A stretch of 64,000 nucleotides of DNA from Agromyces cerinus subsp. cerinus (GCF_900142065.1 NZ_FSRJ01000001.1:1054001-1118000), one strand, 5' to 3'; counted from the first letter of the stretch, positions 21,448 through 30,504 are shown. The notes: generated by a model from the letters alone, not told the origin. Numbers and translations: made by a program.

Positions 21448-21672
21448 ATGGACGGATTGGCATACATTCCCTGGTTCGCGTGGATCGCGATCGCCGGAAT
21501 CGTCGTATGGGGCATCACGGCGATCGCCGGAATGTTCGGCCGCAAGAACACCGAACTGACGAAGGCCGTTGAGCAGAGCACCGCGGTCAACGAGAAGCTC
21601 CTCGCCAAGCTCGACACCATCGACGGACGCTTGGGTGCGGTCGAGAAGACGCTGAAGGACATCCCCGAGTGA
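21448..21672 (+). CDS. Small membrane protein with C-terminal coiled coil
   Basis: 74 residues. One membrane helix (about 4-28, AYIPWFAWIAIAGIVVWGIT) is followed by a charged helix with heptad character (AVEQSTAVNEKLLAKLDTID). It starts one base after the upstream regulator stop, with GGAG eight bases before the ATG, so the two are co-transcribed. Function unknown; it may sense or anchor something for the regulator. Confidence 0.75.
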   Translation: MDGLAYIPWFAWIAIAGIVVWGITAIAGMFGRKNTELTKAVEQSTAVNEKLLAKLDTIDGRLGAVEKTLKDIPE

Positions 21673-21818
21673 CGCGGGGCGCGCACCGGAGCGAATCGCG
21701 ATCGAGCGCGCTGATCGGGTCGCGCTGATCGACCGAGCGCGACCGAGACGTTCGAGCGAGTCATTCGACCGGCACGTCGAGTCGTCACCGGAGGCTCACG
21801 CCCGTTAGCGTTGTGCAG

Positions 21819-22967
21819 GTGCATACGCCTGTCTACGCCGTCATCGTCGGCCATCTCGGCCACCTGAGTCTCAACCGTCCGGAGTCGATCAACGCGATCG
21901 ACCTCGAGATGATGCGAACCATGACCGAGGCGCTCGACGGATGGGCAGAGGATCCCGCCGTCTCGACGATCCTGCTCGACGGTGTCGGCGACTACGGATT
22001 CTGCGCGGGAGGCGACTTCCGCGAGATCCTGGCTCGTGCGGCCGAGGGCATGACGATCGGCTCGGTCTTCTTCCGCGACGAGTACCGTCTGATCGCGAAG
22101 CTCGCCGAGTACCCCAAGCCGATCGTGTCGATCATGCACGGGATGACGATGGGCGGCGGCATCTCGCTCGCCGGCCACGTCTCCACCCGCGTCGTGACCG
22201 ACCGGGTGAAGCTCGGGCAGCCCGAGACTGGCTACGGCTTCGCGCCTGATGGAGGCGCGACCTGGCGGCTCGCTCGCACCCCGGGCGAGATCGGAACGTA
22301 TCTGGCGTTGAACTCCGTCGATCTGACTGCGGCGGACGCGATCGCCCTCGGCTTCGCCGACGTGATGGTGCCCGCTGAGTGGATCGGCGAGTTGACCGCG
22401 GCGCTGGAGGATGCCGATGACGTGACCGCACCCGATGAGAAGGTCCGGCGATTCGCGGCCGACCCCGGCGAATCGACGGTGCTCGTCCGTCGTGACTGGA
22501 TCGACGCCTGCTATGCCGTGGACTCCGTCAGTGCGATCCTCGAGCGCCTCTGGGCGTTCTCGAACGACGAAGCGGTTGCCGGCTTGCGCGCCGCCGATTC
22601 GAACGACCCCGAGGCTGCCGCGAATGCGGCCGCAGCTGCCGACACCCTGCTCCGGCTCTCGCCGACGGCGCTCGCGGCGACCCTGCGCTCGGTGCGCGCA
22701 GCGCGAGACGGTGAAACGCTCCGCGAGGCGCTCGAGCGCGAACTGCGCCTGGCACGCTGGTTCACAACGCAGCCCGACATGTTCACCGGCGTGCAGGCAC
22801 TGGTGGCGCAGAACACCGACTCGCTCCACCAGGACGTGCTGCCCGAGTGGCAACCCGCAGATCTCGCAGCGGTCGACATGGCGGACATCATCGGGGCGAT
22901 GGAGACCCAGCTCCGCCACAGCGTCTTCCCTCGCGGTCTCGGCATCCCCGAGGAGGAGCCTGCGTAG
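21819..22967 (+). CDS. Enoyl-CoA hydratase/isomerase family; 3-hydroxyisobutyryl-CoA hydrolase-like
   Basis: 382 residues. The crotonase fold is clear: LGHLSLNRPESINAI, the oxyanion-hole segments FCAGGDFREI and HGMTMGGGISLAGH, and LGQPETGYGFAPDGGATW, the P-E-x4-G-x3-P-D-G-G arrangement of HIBCH. Length and the ECH_2 C-terminal half (NDPEAAANAAAA onward) also fit HIBCH, an enzyme of valine breakdown that releases 3-hydroxyisobutyrate from its CoA ester. GTG 21819 lies seven bases after TAGCGT (21806-21811) without a Shine-Dalgarno; GTG 21813 is an alternative two codons earlier. Confidence 0.85.
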   Translation: MHTPVYAVIVGHLGHLSLNRPESINAIDLEMMRTMTEALDGWAEDPAVSTILLDGVGDYGFCAGGDFREILARAAEGMTIGSVFFRDEYRLIAKLAEYPKPIVSIMHGMTMGGGISLAGHVSTRVVTDRVKLGQPETGYGFAPDGGATWRLARTPGEIGTYLALNSVDLTAADAIALGFADVMVPAEWIGELTAALEDADDVTAPDEKVRRFAADPGESTVLVRRDWIDACYAVDSVSAILERLWAFSNDEAVAGLRAADSNDPEAAANAAAAADTLLRLSPTALAATLRSVRAARDGETLREALERELRLARWFTTQPDMFTGVQALVAQNTDSLHQDVLPEWQPADLAAVDMADIIGAMETQLRHSVFPRGLGIPEEEPA

Positions 22968-23053
22968 GCTGACACGTGCCGCCGGCGTCGACGCGCCCAC
23001 CATGCTCCGGGCCGCCGAACAACGCAGCGGCGATCAGCGATGGCCCGGCTGGA

Positions 23054-23473
23054 TCAGTCTCCTCGTGACGGCAGACCGGCGTTCTCAGGGCCGACCTCGT
23101 CGAATCGCGCCCGCAGGTATTTCGGAGCCTGCACTCTCCACGCCTCGGTCACGAGTTCGGTGAGATGCTGCTCGTCGACATCGGCCATGCGGAAGGCGAC
23201 CTTCGGCTCGCCCCAGGGCGTCGTCGTTCGCAGGAACACATCAGGAGCCATCTCGACGAGGGCGAGTGCGTCGATGGGGTCGGCGACCTTCACCCCGACC
23301 ACGAGTTCGGCCGCGATGATCGCACGCATCTCGTCGGGGATGCTCGGCCACGGGTGACACTCCCAGGCGTAGAGCTTGCCGCGCACGAACCAGGCGGCGC
23401 CGCCCGTCGTCGCGCGCTCTTCGCTCCCGGGCAGCCCGGCAGCGGTGCGGCGGAGATCATCGAGGTTGGCCAC
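23054..23473 (-). CDS. MmcQ/YjbR family DNA-binding-like protein
   Basis: 139 residues, the usual size of the family. Segments MANLDDLRRTAAGLPGSEE, AWFVRGKLYAWE and GEPKVAFRMAD are typical of YjbR (CyaY-like fold, double wing). Function is not established. The GTG start has no Shine-Dalgarno; TAGGCT on the minus strand (23480-23485) ends six bases upstream, a leaderless arrangement. Confidence 0.8.
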   Translation of the reverse strand: MANLDDLRRTAAGLPGSEERATTGGAAWFVRGKLYAWECHPWPSIPDEMRAIIAAELVVGVKVADPIDALALVEMAPDVFLRTTTPWGEPKVAFRMADVDEQHLTELVTEAWRVQAPKYLRARFDEVGPENAGLPSRGD

Positions 23474-23569
23474 AGCGAAAGCCTATGACGCGCCACCGAC
23501 CGCGTAGCCCTGCACGGGGCGCACATGCCCCGCGCGGGCGTCGGCGCGAAGGAGACGGACTGGGGCGCT

Positions 23570-24142
23570 CTACGCCCAGTCCCACGTTGCGAGCACGGAC
23601 TCGGACAGCTCGTCGCGGTCGGGCTGCGACACGGTCGGGCTGAACGAGAACGTGACGACGTACGTCTGCCCGTCCTGAGTCACGTAGTACTGCTCGATCA
23701 GGTAGTCCGCGTCGTTCGACGAGAGCCCGGCCGAGATGTGCGGAGACTCCGACCCCGAAACCGCGATGCGCTCCCGGACCGTTACCTCCGTGGCACCTGC
23801 CCCCTCGAGTTCGACGACGCCCATCGACTCGACCCGCTCGGGTGTGAGCTCACCTGCAGGCGAGAGGAAGACGTTGACGTTGTCGGCGAATCCGTCGGAG
23901 TCCGTCAGATCGGCGACGATGACGTCGGCACCGGGCAACGAGAAGTCGGCAGGCACTTCCCAACCCTCAGGCGCGACGAACGCGTACCCGCTCCCCTCGA
24001 TGGTCACCCCGGTGGCGGGGGCCGCAGTCGGCTCCTGCGCTTCACTCGCCGACGGCGAATCGTTCCCCGGGTTGCTCGAGCAACCTGCGAGGGCGAGTGA
24101 GGCCGCAACGGCCAGGGCGACGGGCGCGATGAATCGAGGCAT
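23570..24142 (-). CDS. Predicted lipoprotein, LpqN-like
   Basis: 190 residues. A signal peptide ends in the lipobox LALAGC with Cys21 as the lipidation site, followed by a low-complexity S/P/A linker. The mature domain (about 45-190) begins GSGYAFVAPEGWEVP and ends near VLATWDWA, resembling LpqN/PsbP-like folds found in actinobacterial lipoproteins. Predicted to be anchored on the outer face of the membrane; function unknown. Leaderless start: TAGGCT at 24149-24154 ends six bases before the ATG. Confidence 0.75.
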   Translation of the reverse strand: MPRFIAPVALAVAASLALAGCSSNPGNDSPSASEAQEPTAAPATGVTIEGSGYAFVAPEGWEVPADFSLPGADVIVADLTDSDGFADNVNVFLSPAGELTPERVESMGVVELEGAGATEVTVRERIAVSGSESPHISAGLSSNDADYLIEQYYVTQDGQTYVVTFSFSPTVSQPDRDELSESVLATWDWA

Positions 24143-24343
24143 CCCGAAAGCCTATTGCGACGTGCGATGCCCTCCGCGGCCGGAACGATAACGATCAGGT
24201 AGCGCATTGGTCCGAAGCAGGTGAGCTCCACGACCGTTCCCGACGCGGCGGGAACGGCACGCACCGGTTCGAGGTGCAGCCGGGCCCCGTGTCGCCGGTA
24301 CGTGCGACGATCCGCAGTACGGACGAACGGTTTGGAGGACGAG

Positions 24344-25540
24344 ATGCGGGGCGAGGCGACCGTGCTGCACGCGGATCTCGATGCGTTCTACGCCTCGGTC
24401 GAGCAGCGCGACGCGCCTGAGCTGCGCGGCCGGCCTGTCGTCGTCGGCGGCGGTGTCGTACTGGCCGCGAGCTACGAGGCGAAGGCTCGTGGTGTGCGCA
24501 CGGCGATGGGCGGCCGGCAGGCGCGCGACCTCTGCCCGGATGTCGTGGTCGTCCCGCCACGGATGGACGCATACTCGGCGGCCAGCCGGGCCGTGTTCGC
24601 GATCTTCCGCGACACGACGCCGCTTGTGGAGGGGCTTTCCATCGACGAGGCGTTCCTGGAGGTCGGGGGGCTCCGACGCATCGCGGGCACGCCCGAGCAG
24701 ATCGCGATGCGACTGCGTGAGCGGGTTCGTGCCGAGGTCGGGTTGGCCATCTCGGTCGGGATCGCGCGGACCAAGTTTCTCGCGAAGGTCGCCAGCGCGG
24801 TCAGCAAGCCCGACGGGCTGCTGGTCGTCGAACCCGAACGGGAGGAGGCGTTCCTGCTGCCCTTGCCGGTGGAACGACTGTGGGGAGTCGGCGCAGTGAC
24901 TGCCGAGAAGCTGCATCGGCTCGGCATTCGCACGGTCGGGCAACTGGCGGAGCTCGAATCGGCGACCGCAGAGAGGCTGCTCGGCAAGGCGACCGGCGCG
25001 CATCTGCACGCGCTGGCTCGGCTACGGGATCCCCGCCCGGTCGACACCACGCGCCGCCGCAGCGCCATCGGCTCTCAGCGTGCACTCGGCAGTCGCCTGC
25101 GCTCCGCCGACGAACTGGACGTCATCCTCACCCAGATCGTCGATCGGATCGCCCGCCGCCTCCGCGATGGAGACCGGGTGTGCCGCACGGTCGTGCTGCG
25201 TCTTCGCTACGGCGACTTCGTGAAGGCATCCCGATCGCGCACGCTCCGCTCCCCGACCGATCGCACCGCAGTGCTGCTCGCCGTCGCCCGAGCGCTGCTG
25301 GCCGGCGCGCAGCCCGAGATCGCCGAGCGCGGCATCACCCTGATCGGTGTCTCGCTGTCGCAGGTGGCGCGCACCGACAGCGTCCAGCTGGAGCTGCCGA
25401 TCGATTGGGACGACGGGGTGCGCCTCGACACGGCGCTCGACGCGGTACGCGATCGCTTCGGCGCAGCATCCGTTTCGCGGGCTGCGCAACTCGGTCGCGA
25501 TCCGGGATGGTCGCCGCCGCAGCTGTCCGAACACGAGTGA
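24344..25540 (+). CDS. dinB: DNA polymerase IV (Y-family)
   Basis: 398 residues. Translesion polymerase. Motifs: HADLDAFYASVEQ at the N-terminus and SIDEAFLEVGG around residue 105 supply the catalytic carboxylates; ISVGIARTKFLAKVAS and LWGVGAVTAEKLHRLGI (helix-hairpin-helix thumb) follow, then a little-finger domain. The C-terminus carries SVQLELPIDW, which could include the beta-clamp peptide (QLELPI). ATG 24344 has GGAGG upstream; the longer frame from 24221 has none. I found no LexA box in the 200 bases upstream. Confidence 0.94.
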   Translation: MRGEATVLHADLDAFYASVEQRDAPELRGRPVVVGGGVVLAASYEAKARGVRTAMGGRQARDLCPDVVVVPPRMDAYSAASRAVFAIFRDTTPLVEGLSIDEAFLEVGGLRRIAGTPEQIAMRLRERVRAEVGLAISVGIARTKFLAKVASAVSKPDGLLVVEPEREEAFLLPLPVERLWGVGAVTAEKLHRLGIRTVGQLAELESATAERLLGKATGAHLHALARLRDPRPVDTTRRRSAIGSQRALGSRLRSADELDVILTQIVDRIARRLRDGDRVCRTVVLRLRYGDFVKASRSRTLRSPTDRTAVLLAVARALLAGAQPEIAERGITLIGVSLSQVARTDSVQLELPIDWDDGVRLDTALDAVRDRFGAASVSRAAQLGRDPGWSPPQLSEHE

Positions 25541-25680
25541 ACACGTGGCGACGAACGAACCGGGTGCGACGCGAGCCGCGGCGGCCTTGGCGAGGCAGGC
25601 TGTCCTCTTCGACGGACCTGACAGCCGCACGTGACTGCACCGACACCGCTGCTGGCGACCGCTCGACCAACGTCGTATCG

Positions 25681-26013
25681 CTAGAGGCTGACGTGCGATG
25701 CAGGCGTCAGCCGAATCAACACACGCGGTCCGTCGACTGCAGAGTCGGCGGCATCCCATCCGTCGTAGTCCCGCTTGAACGACGCCAGGACCCCCAGCTC
25801 GGAGTCGATCGGTTCAATGCTCGCCGTCATCGCCTGCGCCCCGTGGCACCCCTCGATCGCGAACGTCGACCGGGCATCGCGGCGGATATCGGCAACCTTG
25901 CGATTCGCTTCAGCCGTTGCGAGCCAGATGCCGCCACCACTCTCGACGAACCAGACTCGCGACGTTCGAGGGCTTCCGTCACGGCGTAGCGTCGTGATCC
26001 ATCCGTGCCGCAT
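25681..26013 (-). CDS. Short pyridoxamine 5'-phosphate oxidase-like (flavin/F420 split-barrel) protein
   Basis: 110 residues. The start HGWITTLRRDGSPRTSRVWF followed by WLATAEANRKVADIRRD is the standard opening of the PNPOx-like split barrel family that binds FMN or F420. Members usually have 15-30 more residues at the N-terminus and a longer tail, so this one is short. The sequence upstream of ATG 26013 does not look homologous, and a TAGGAT box (26021-26026) seven bases before the ATG supports this start. Cofactor and substrate unknown; truncation that impairs function is possible. Confidence 0.7.
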   Translation of the reverse strand: MRHGWITTLRRDGSPRTSRVWFVESGGGIWLATAEANRKVADIRRDARSTFAIEGCHGAQAMTASIEPIDSELGVLASFKRDYDGWDAADSAVDGPRVLIRLTPASHVSL

Positions 26014-26173
26014 AAGGGTGATCCTAATGCGCGACCATATGCCACTGGCGTGGCACCTGAATCGGCACGATGGTCGAGAATCCTTCGACCGACTGCGGAA
26101 GGAGGAAGCTGCTCCGGGCCACCACAGTTGAGCCGAAGCGGGATGCACACCTGGGTTGAAGAGCGTGCGCGAA

Positions 26174-26881
26174 TCAACTCACCGAAGCGAGATCGACCGC
26201 CGTGCCGGCGAAGCGATCTGAATGCACTCGTTGCAGAGTTCGACCTCGATCGGCACCCACGAAGCGCACTGTATCGTTCACGGCAGCGCTGAGCAGGGCG
26301 ACGAGACGATCATCGGGATCCGCGACGCACGCCTGCGCGATCCCGTCGACGGCGCTGTTCATGAGAGCCCAGCACTGCCGCACCGTCATGCCCGGGCTGC
26401 CCGGACCGACGTCCTCCATGAACTGGACGGCCCAGGCATCGGCTGCTGGGGCGGCGCGGAGGGCGGCATGCGCCAGTTCGCGAAACTCCGCGGCGAGCTC
26501 GTTGTTACGCTCCGCAAGGGCCCCGAGGGCGACGCGCACCCCGACCGCCTGCGGACGCTGTCGCTCCTCGGCGGCGATGGGCAGGGCGGCGCTGGCGGCT
26601 CGCACGGCGAGCAGGACGTCGAGCTGCGGGTCATCGCTCGTCAGGCCGATGACCATCGGGATGAGCGGCGTGAGTCGGGCGCGGCCGGCTTCGCTCGCCC
26701 GGTCGTTCACCATCCGCGCGAGATGCGCGAGGGTGCGGTGCGTACATGCAGGATGGTCGCTCCAACGCTCCCCCGCGAGGTACGACGCGAACTCCATGAA
26801 GCAGGCCCCACGCCGTGGCGAGTGATGCCGCCCCGGGGACAGAATCGGCATGACATCGGGGTGAGAAATCCAGTCGCGCAT
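26174..26881 (-). CDS. Conserved actinobacterial protein of unknown function
   Basis: 235 residues, helical and alanine-rich. The N-terminus MRDWISHPDVMPILSPGRH followed by PRRGACFMEFASYLAGERW and HPACTHRTLAHLARMVND is a recognisable conserved opening in actinobacterial hypotheticals; a conserved histidine and cysteines in that part may be functional. No membrane segment or signal. An excellent AGGAGGT lies three bases before ATG 26881. I cannot name a function. Confidence 0.7.
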   Translation of the reverse strand: MRDWISHPDVMPILSPGRHHSPRRGACFMEFASYLAGERWSDHPACTHRTLAHLARMVNDRASEAGRARLTPLIPMVIGLTSDDPQLDVLLAVRAASAALPIAAEERQRPQAVGVRVALGALAERNNELAAEFRELAHAALRAAPAADAWAVQFMEDVGPGSPGMTVRQCWALMNSAVDGIAQACVADPDDRLVALLSAAVNDTVRFVGADRGRTLQRVHSDRFAGTAVDLASVS

Positions 26882-27056
26882 CGGACCTCCTGCTTTCGCT
26901 CCTTCCACTGTGCGCCCGCCGCAGCCGGGATTCAAGTACCCCGGCCGAATGTCCGTGCGTGGGTGACAGCGGACGAGGTTGCCGACGGGCGGGGACGCCG
27001 TGCGTTGGCCGATCCGTCTGCACGTGCATCTCGAGCGCAACGAGGATGATGGATCC

Positions 27057-27500
27057 ATGCCCGAAACCCACCGTCCCGGTCTTCGGATCGACTCAGGACT
27101 CAGGACTCACGATCCCCGGGTCTGAGCTGTCTTGGCGGTTCTCGCGGTCATCCGGTCCCGGCGGGCAAGGAGTGAACACTGCCGACTCCCGAGCGGAACC
27201 CGTGTGGAATGTGGCAGGCTCGACCACCCTCTCCTCGCTCCTGCGAGAACGACTCCTCGAGCGTCTGAGCAGTCGCATCGTCGACGGAGTACTGACGATC
27301 ACGGCATCCGAGCTCCGTGCGTAATTGCGCAACAGGGATGCTGGCGCGCCCGGCTCGCCGCCGTCGTGTCCGACCCTCTCCGGCCGCCGTCACCGTCGCG
27401 ACGGTCGACGAATCCGGGTCGCGGTGCCAAGGAACGGCGCTTGGAAGCGAAGAAGTCGCCCACCGACGCCAAGCGACTGCGTCGCCCACCTCACGAATGA
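27057..27500 (+). pseudogene. arfB: Broken ArfB (YaeJ) peptidyl-tRNA hydrolase gene
   Basis: ArfB rescues ribosomes stalled on mRNA ends through a GGQ loop. The GGQ region is intact in one frame (RFSRSSGPGGQGVNTADSR), but the gene has three lesions. First, a 7-bp unit (gactcag) occurs three times at 27090-27110; removing one copy restores a perfect MPETHRPGLRIDSGLTIPG start from ATG 27057. Second, a TAA at 27322-27324 falls where a glutamine codon (CAA) is expected after ITASELRA. Third, one base is missing near 27341-27345, after which the basic C-terminal tail (RGAKERRLEAKK) continues in another frame to the TGA at 27500. The gene is dead or requires several suppression events. Confidence 0.85.
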
Positions 27501-27519
27501 GGCGCGGAGTCGGTCAGGA

Positions 27520-29556
27520 CTAGATGGCCGCGGACCAGGTGCGAGTGTCGTCTTCCAGCCAGCGGTTGATCGACTGATTGTTGTAGATCGTTGCCCCGTT
27601 CGCCACGATCTCGACGCCCCGCAGCCTCCAGCCGCCTGCAACGCCGTCCGGTGACTTGTGGAGCCGCACGGAGGCAAGGCTCGAAACTCGGAGCCCCGTG
27701 CCGGGGTCGAGGGTGAAGGTGTCCGTGTTCCCGCGCTCGAAGTCGTTCCGACCATCATTGTCGAGGTTCCAGCTGCGCCCGGCGAGCGTGAGCGTGACGT
27801 CGTCGTCGGTTCCAGCCCAGGAGACGTCCGCAGTTGTCACGCGCACGACGAGGCTGTTCAGGACGTTTCGGTCGGTGACACAGCCGAGCCAGAAACGGTG
27901 ATCGTCTTCCAGCCACCGATTCGGCCGCGAATCGCAGATGATCTGCCCACCCGTCCATACGCGTACCCGCAACAGCTTCCAACCCCCAGCGGAGCCATCG
28001 GGTCCCTTGCGAATGAGAACCCGCCTGACGTCTTGTCTGCGAAGCCATGGCGCCCACACCGGGTATCCTTCACGGTTGCCGCGTTCTCGATCGTCGTGAT
28101 CGGAGGTGTCGAGCGTGAAGACATGATCGCCGATGTCGACCCAGACGTCGTCATCAGTGCCGGCCCACAACTCATCGGCGGTCGTCAACTCTACGAACAG
28201 GTGCCCCCAGCCGATTTGGCCGCGAGTGTAGCCGCACAGTCGACGAGAGTTGCCGTCCATCGCGCAGCTCTGTCGTGGCGAGGCGCACGCGCCGCAGTTC
28301 CCGTTCGGAACGCGGTCGCACCCGTGGGTTGTCGAACACGATGAGCATGGCGTGCCGCTGCCGGTGTACTCGTCGGCGGCACCGAAGAGATGGCTCGCTT
28401 CGTGGGCAGTGATCATGTCGATGCTCCCGCGACCCCAACCGCCCCAGTTGTCTCGTCGCGCAAGCGTGATCCGACCGCTCGACGCGTATGCGTGCCATTC
28501 GTTGCCGTAGGGCGTGATGAATATGACCAAGGCATGAGCTGCGAGGTTGCTCAACCGCATGTCTTCCCGGTAGTCGCCGACGCCCGACCAGGAGGCTGCG
28601 TACGTGTTGCCGTTGTAGCTCACCTCGCCCATCGCAGGATCTCGCCAGTACCCCTCGAGCGAGTCGTCGTTGCCGTTGGCGACGTCGATCTTCACGAACT
28701 GGAAATCGTAGACCCAGGTGAGGTTGCCGCCGGGATGTTCGGCCGCCAGCCAGTTGAGGCCGGTGAGCACCTCGTTGCAGATGTCGTTCCGTTCGGCCGT
28801 GGTGAACTTGGGACCGTCCCTTCGGCTCGATTCCACGAATACGAGACCGACCGCCATCTCGCCTGTCATCCGCCAGCAGGCGGCTTCTCGAAAGAACCGG
28901 TCGATGATCAACTGGATCAGGCCCTCGGGCAACCGCAAGATGACGTCGTAGTAGGCAGGGCCGAGGCGAGCCGCGAGGCGCGCCAGTTCATACCCCAATC
29001 GCTCGTCGCCGTACTGCTTCACGAGCAGCGACTCGTACTCACGGAAGCTCTCAGCGTCGAACGAGCCCTCCGCGTTCGTGCGATGTCCTTGGCGGTCGTC
29101 GTTGTCGGCATCAGTCGGCAGAACAGCCTCCCCGACTTCCCGCTCGAACCGGTGCACGAGATCGAGGAAGTCCTCGGGGCCGATGACGCTGTACGGAAGC
29201 GGCGGCTGCAGTTCTTCGGACGCCCAAGAGCGCCCCTGCAGGGTCCTGTCTTTGACGAGCCGGTGAAAGCGGTTCGTGTGGCGCGCATTCCAGAGATCCA
29301 CCACGCGGCGCTGTTCGTCGCTGAGCTTCGCGAGATGCTCCTGACTCATCGGCCCACTGAGCTGAGCTAGGAATGCGCCGCTGTCATTCGCGGCCGCAAC
29401 CTGGTCTCGTGTGAGGAGCGCTTCCACGGCGACGTTCCCGTACTCCGCGAGCACACGGCCACCAGTTTCACGAATTCGCCCGGACACCTCCCGCCGCGAG
29501 GATTCTGACGGCCGCCGTAGCAACAACAGGTACTCGATACGTTCGGACGCGGACAT
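27520..29556 (-). CDS. Metzincin-like zinc metalloprotease with two PLAT/LH2-like domains
   Basis: 678 residues, no signal peptide or membrane segment. The N-terminal 300 residues are unassigned (IEYLLLLRRPSESS onward). The protease core has HEASHLFGAADEY: His385, Glu386, His389 and Asp395 fit HExxHxxGxxD, the metzincin motif with aspartate as third ligand as in snapalysin. A six-cysteine insert (404-431) precedes CAMDGN with a candidate Met-turn Met433. Two tandem repeats follow, about 453-560 and 567-678, each opening VELTTADELWAGTDDDV or VRVTTADVSWAGTDDDV and ending NRWLEDD, which is the PLAT/LH2 lipid- or protein-binding fold. AGAAGGGTGGGG precedes the ATG. Lies 55 bases after a small PLAT-like gene. 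Substrate unknown. Confidence 0.8.
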   Translation of the reverse strand: MSASERIEYLLLLRRPSESSRREVSGRIRETGGRVLAEYGNVAVEALLTRDQVAAANDSGAFLAQLSGPMSQEHLAKLSDEQRRVVDLWNARHTNRFHRLVKDRTLQGRSWASEELQPPLPYSVIGPEDFLDLVHRFEREVGEAVLPTDADNDDRQGHRTNAEGSFDAESFREYESLLVKQYGDERLGYELARLAARLGPAYYDVILRLPEGLIQLIIDRFFREAACWRMTGEMAVGLVFVESSRRDGPKFTTAERNDICNEVLTGLNWLAAEHPGGNLTWVYDFQFVKIDVANGNDDSLEGYWRDPAMGEVSYNGNTYAASWSGVGDYREDMRLSNLAAHALVIFITPYGNEWHAYASSGRITLARRDNWGGWGRGSIDMITAHEASHLFGAADEYTGSGTPCSSCSTTHGCDRVPNGNCGACASPRQSCAMDGNSRRLCGYTRGQIGWGHLFVELTTADELWAGTDDDVWVDIGDHVFTLDTSDHDDRERGNREGYPVWAPWLRRQDVRRVLIRKGPDGSAGGWKLLRVRVWTGGQIICDSRPNRWLEDDHRFWLGCVTDRNVLNSLVVRVTTADVSWAGTDDDVTLTLAGRSWNLDNDGRNDFERGNTDTFTLDPGTGLRVSSLASVRLHKSPDGVAGGWRLRGVEIVANGATIYNNQSINRWLEDDTRTWSAAI

Positions 29557-29611
29557 GGCCCCACCCTTCTACTCGTCCGCCCGGGTGAACTCCTAGTTCG
29601 GTGTGGCCGCG

Positions 29612-30112
29612 CTAGAGAGCGAGAACCCAGACGCTCGGTCCCTCACTGGGATCCTGGGAAATCGACACATCCTGTGTCCAGTCGCCGACATAGCTCCAGG
29701 TGCTGTCTTGACGCCAAGCAATGCTGTCGAAACTCGTCGCGACCTGACGGACTTCAAGGATGTCCATGCTGACGTTGTCTTTGATCCACAGGTCATCACC
29801 GTGGATGTGAAGCCGCAGCTTCATATGACCGGTTAGCCCACCGGAGAACTCCAACCCATAATCCGGATATGGCATCGGAATCCGACCGATGCCATCCGGT
29901 AGCTCGGGGGTCTGATCATTGCGCCGGGGCAGTTGAGAATAGGTATAGCTCCGGAATGCACCCGGCTCCAAGTCATCCTCGTACTCATAGTCCAACCGCA
30001 GCCGGACGAGTTGCACTCCGTTTCGAAGAACGTCTGCGGTCACGAGGGAATCAGTTCCCGCTTCAGCACGATCTGCCGTCGTTACGCCAAGTCGTATCGA
30101 GCCAACCCACAT
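29612..30112 (-). CDS. Small PLAT/LH2-like protein
   Basis: 166 residues, no signal peptide. The opening MWVGSIRLGVTTADRAEAGT followed by DSLVTADVLRNGVQL parallels the start of the PLAT-like repeats in the adjacent protease (TTAD, GTD, then an aspartate-rich strand), and HIHGDDLWIKDNVSMDILEV resembles the later strands, so it is probably a single PLAT-like domain. AAGGGAG lies four bases before ATG 30112. First gene of a likely two-gene operon with the protease; it could be a targeting subunit, a substrate or an inhibitor. Confidence 0.6.
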   Translation of the reverse strand: MWVGSIRLGVTTADRAEAGTDSLVTADVLRNGVQLVRLRLDYEYEDDLEPGAFRSYTYSQLPRRNDQTPELPDGIGRIPMPYPDYGLEFSGGLTGHMKLRLHIHGDDLWIKDNVSMDILEVRQVATSFDSIAWRQDSTWSYVGDWTQDVSISQDPSEGPSVWVLAL

Positions 30113-30504
30113 GGTTCTCCCTTTCGATCTTTTGGAGGGATCGCCGGAGGATGTGCGACGACACGAACAGTGGCACCGCCTCGGCCGTCGCAACGGCTTC
30201 AGCCGACACACGTGCATCGCGCACCGTCGCGCCACATGCAGCCTCGCTCGACGACATGGGGCGTCTTGATCCACCGGACGTGCCAAAAGGCCGTGCTACA
30301 CGTAGGTCCATCAGGCACCCCCGTACCTGGCGACAATCGAGATTCCGCCCCCGCGGATCTCGTGCGAAAGGCTACCCCTGTTTCCACCCGTTCCGCCAGC
30401 GGGAGCCAAAACATTCCCCTCCGGGGTCCTTCGGTGAGGATTTCGTGCGCCTCGCGGCTGGCGATCCGTTGCGGCGGCCAAGCGCAGTCCGTAGCGTCGG
30501 ATAC
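30113..30504. other. Intergenic region upstream of the PLAT operon
   Basis: About 390 bases between the divergent PLAT operon and the methyltransferase gene. Both strands contain open frames up to 80 codons but none has a ribosome binding site, a leaderless signature or a recognisable protein. GC content looks lower than in flanking genes. It must hold the promoter of the PLAT operon; I could not pick a convincing -35/-10 pair. Confidence 0.4.

Noticed and set aside
24150..24343. Minus-strand ORF or LexA box upstream of dinB
   Set aside because: The frame has no proper start or homology, and no CGAAC-N4-GTTCG type dyad is present in the region.
25545..25634. 29-codon ORF directly after dinB
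   Set aside because: GTG start without ribosome binding site or leaderless box, low-complexity alanine-rich product, no recognisable partner.
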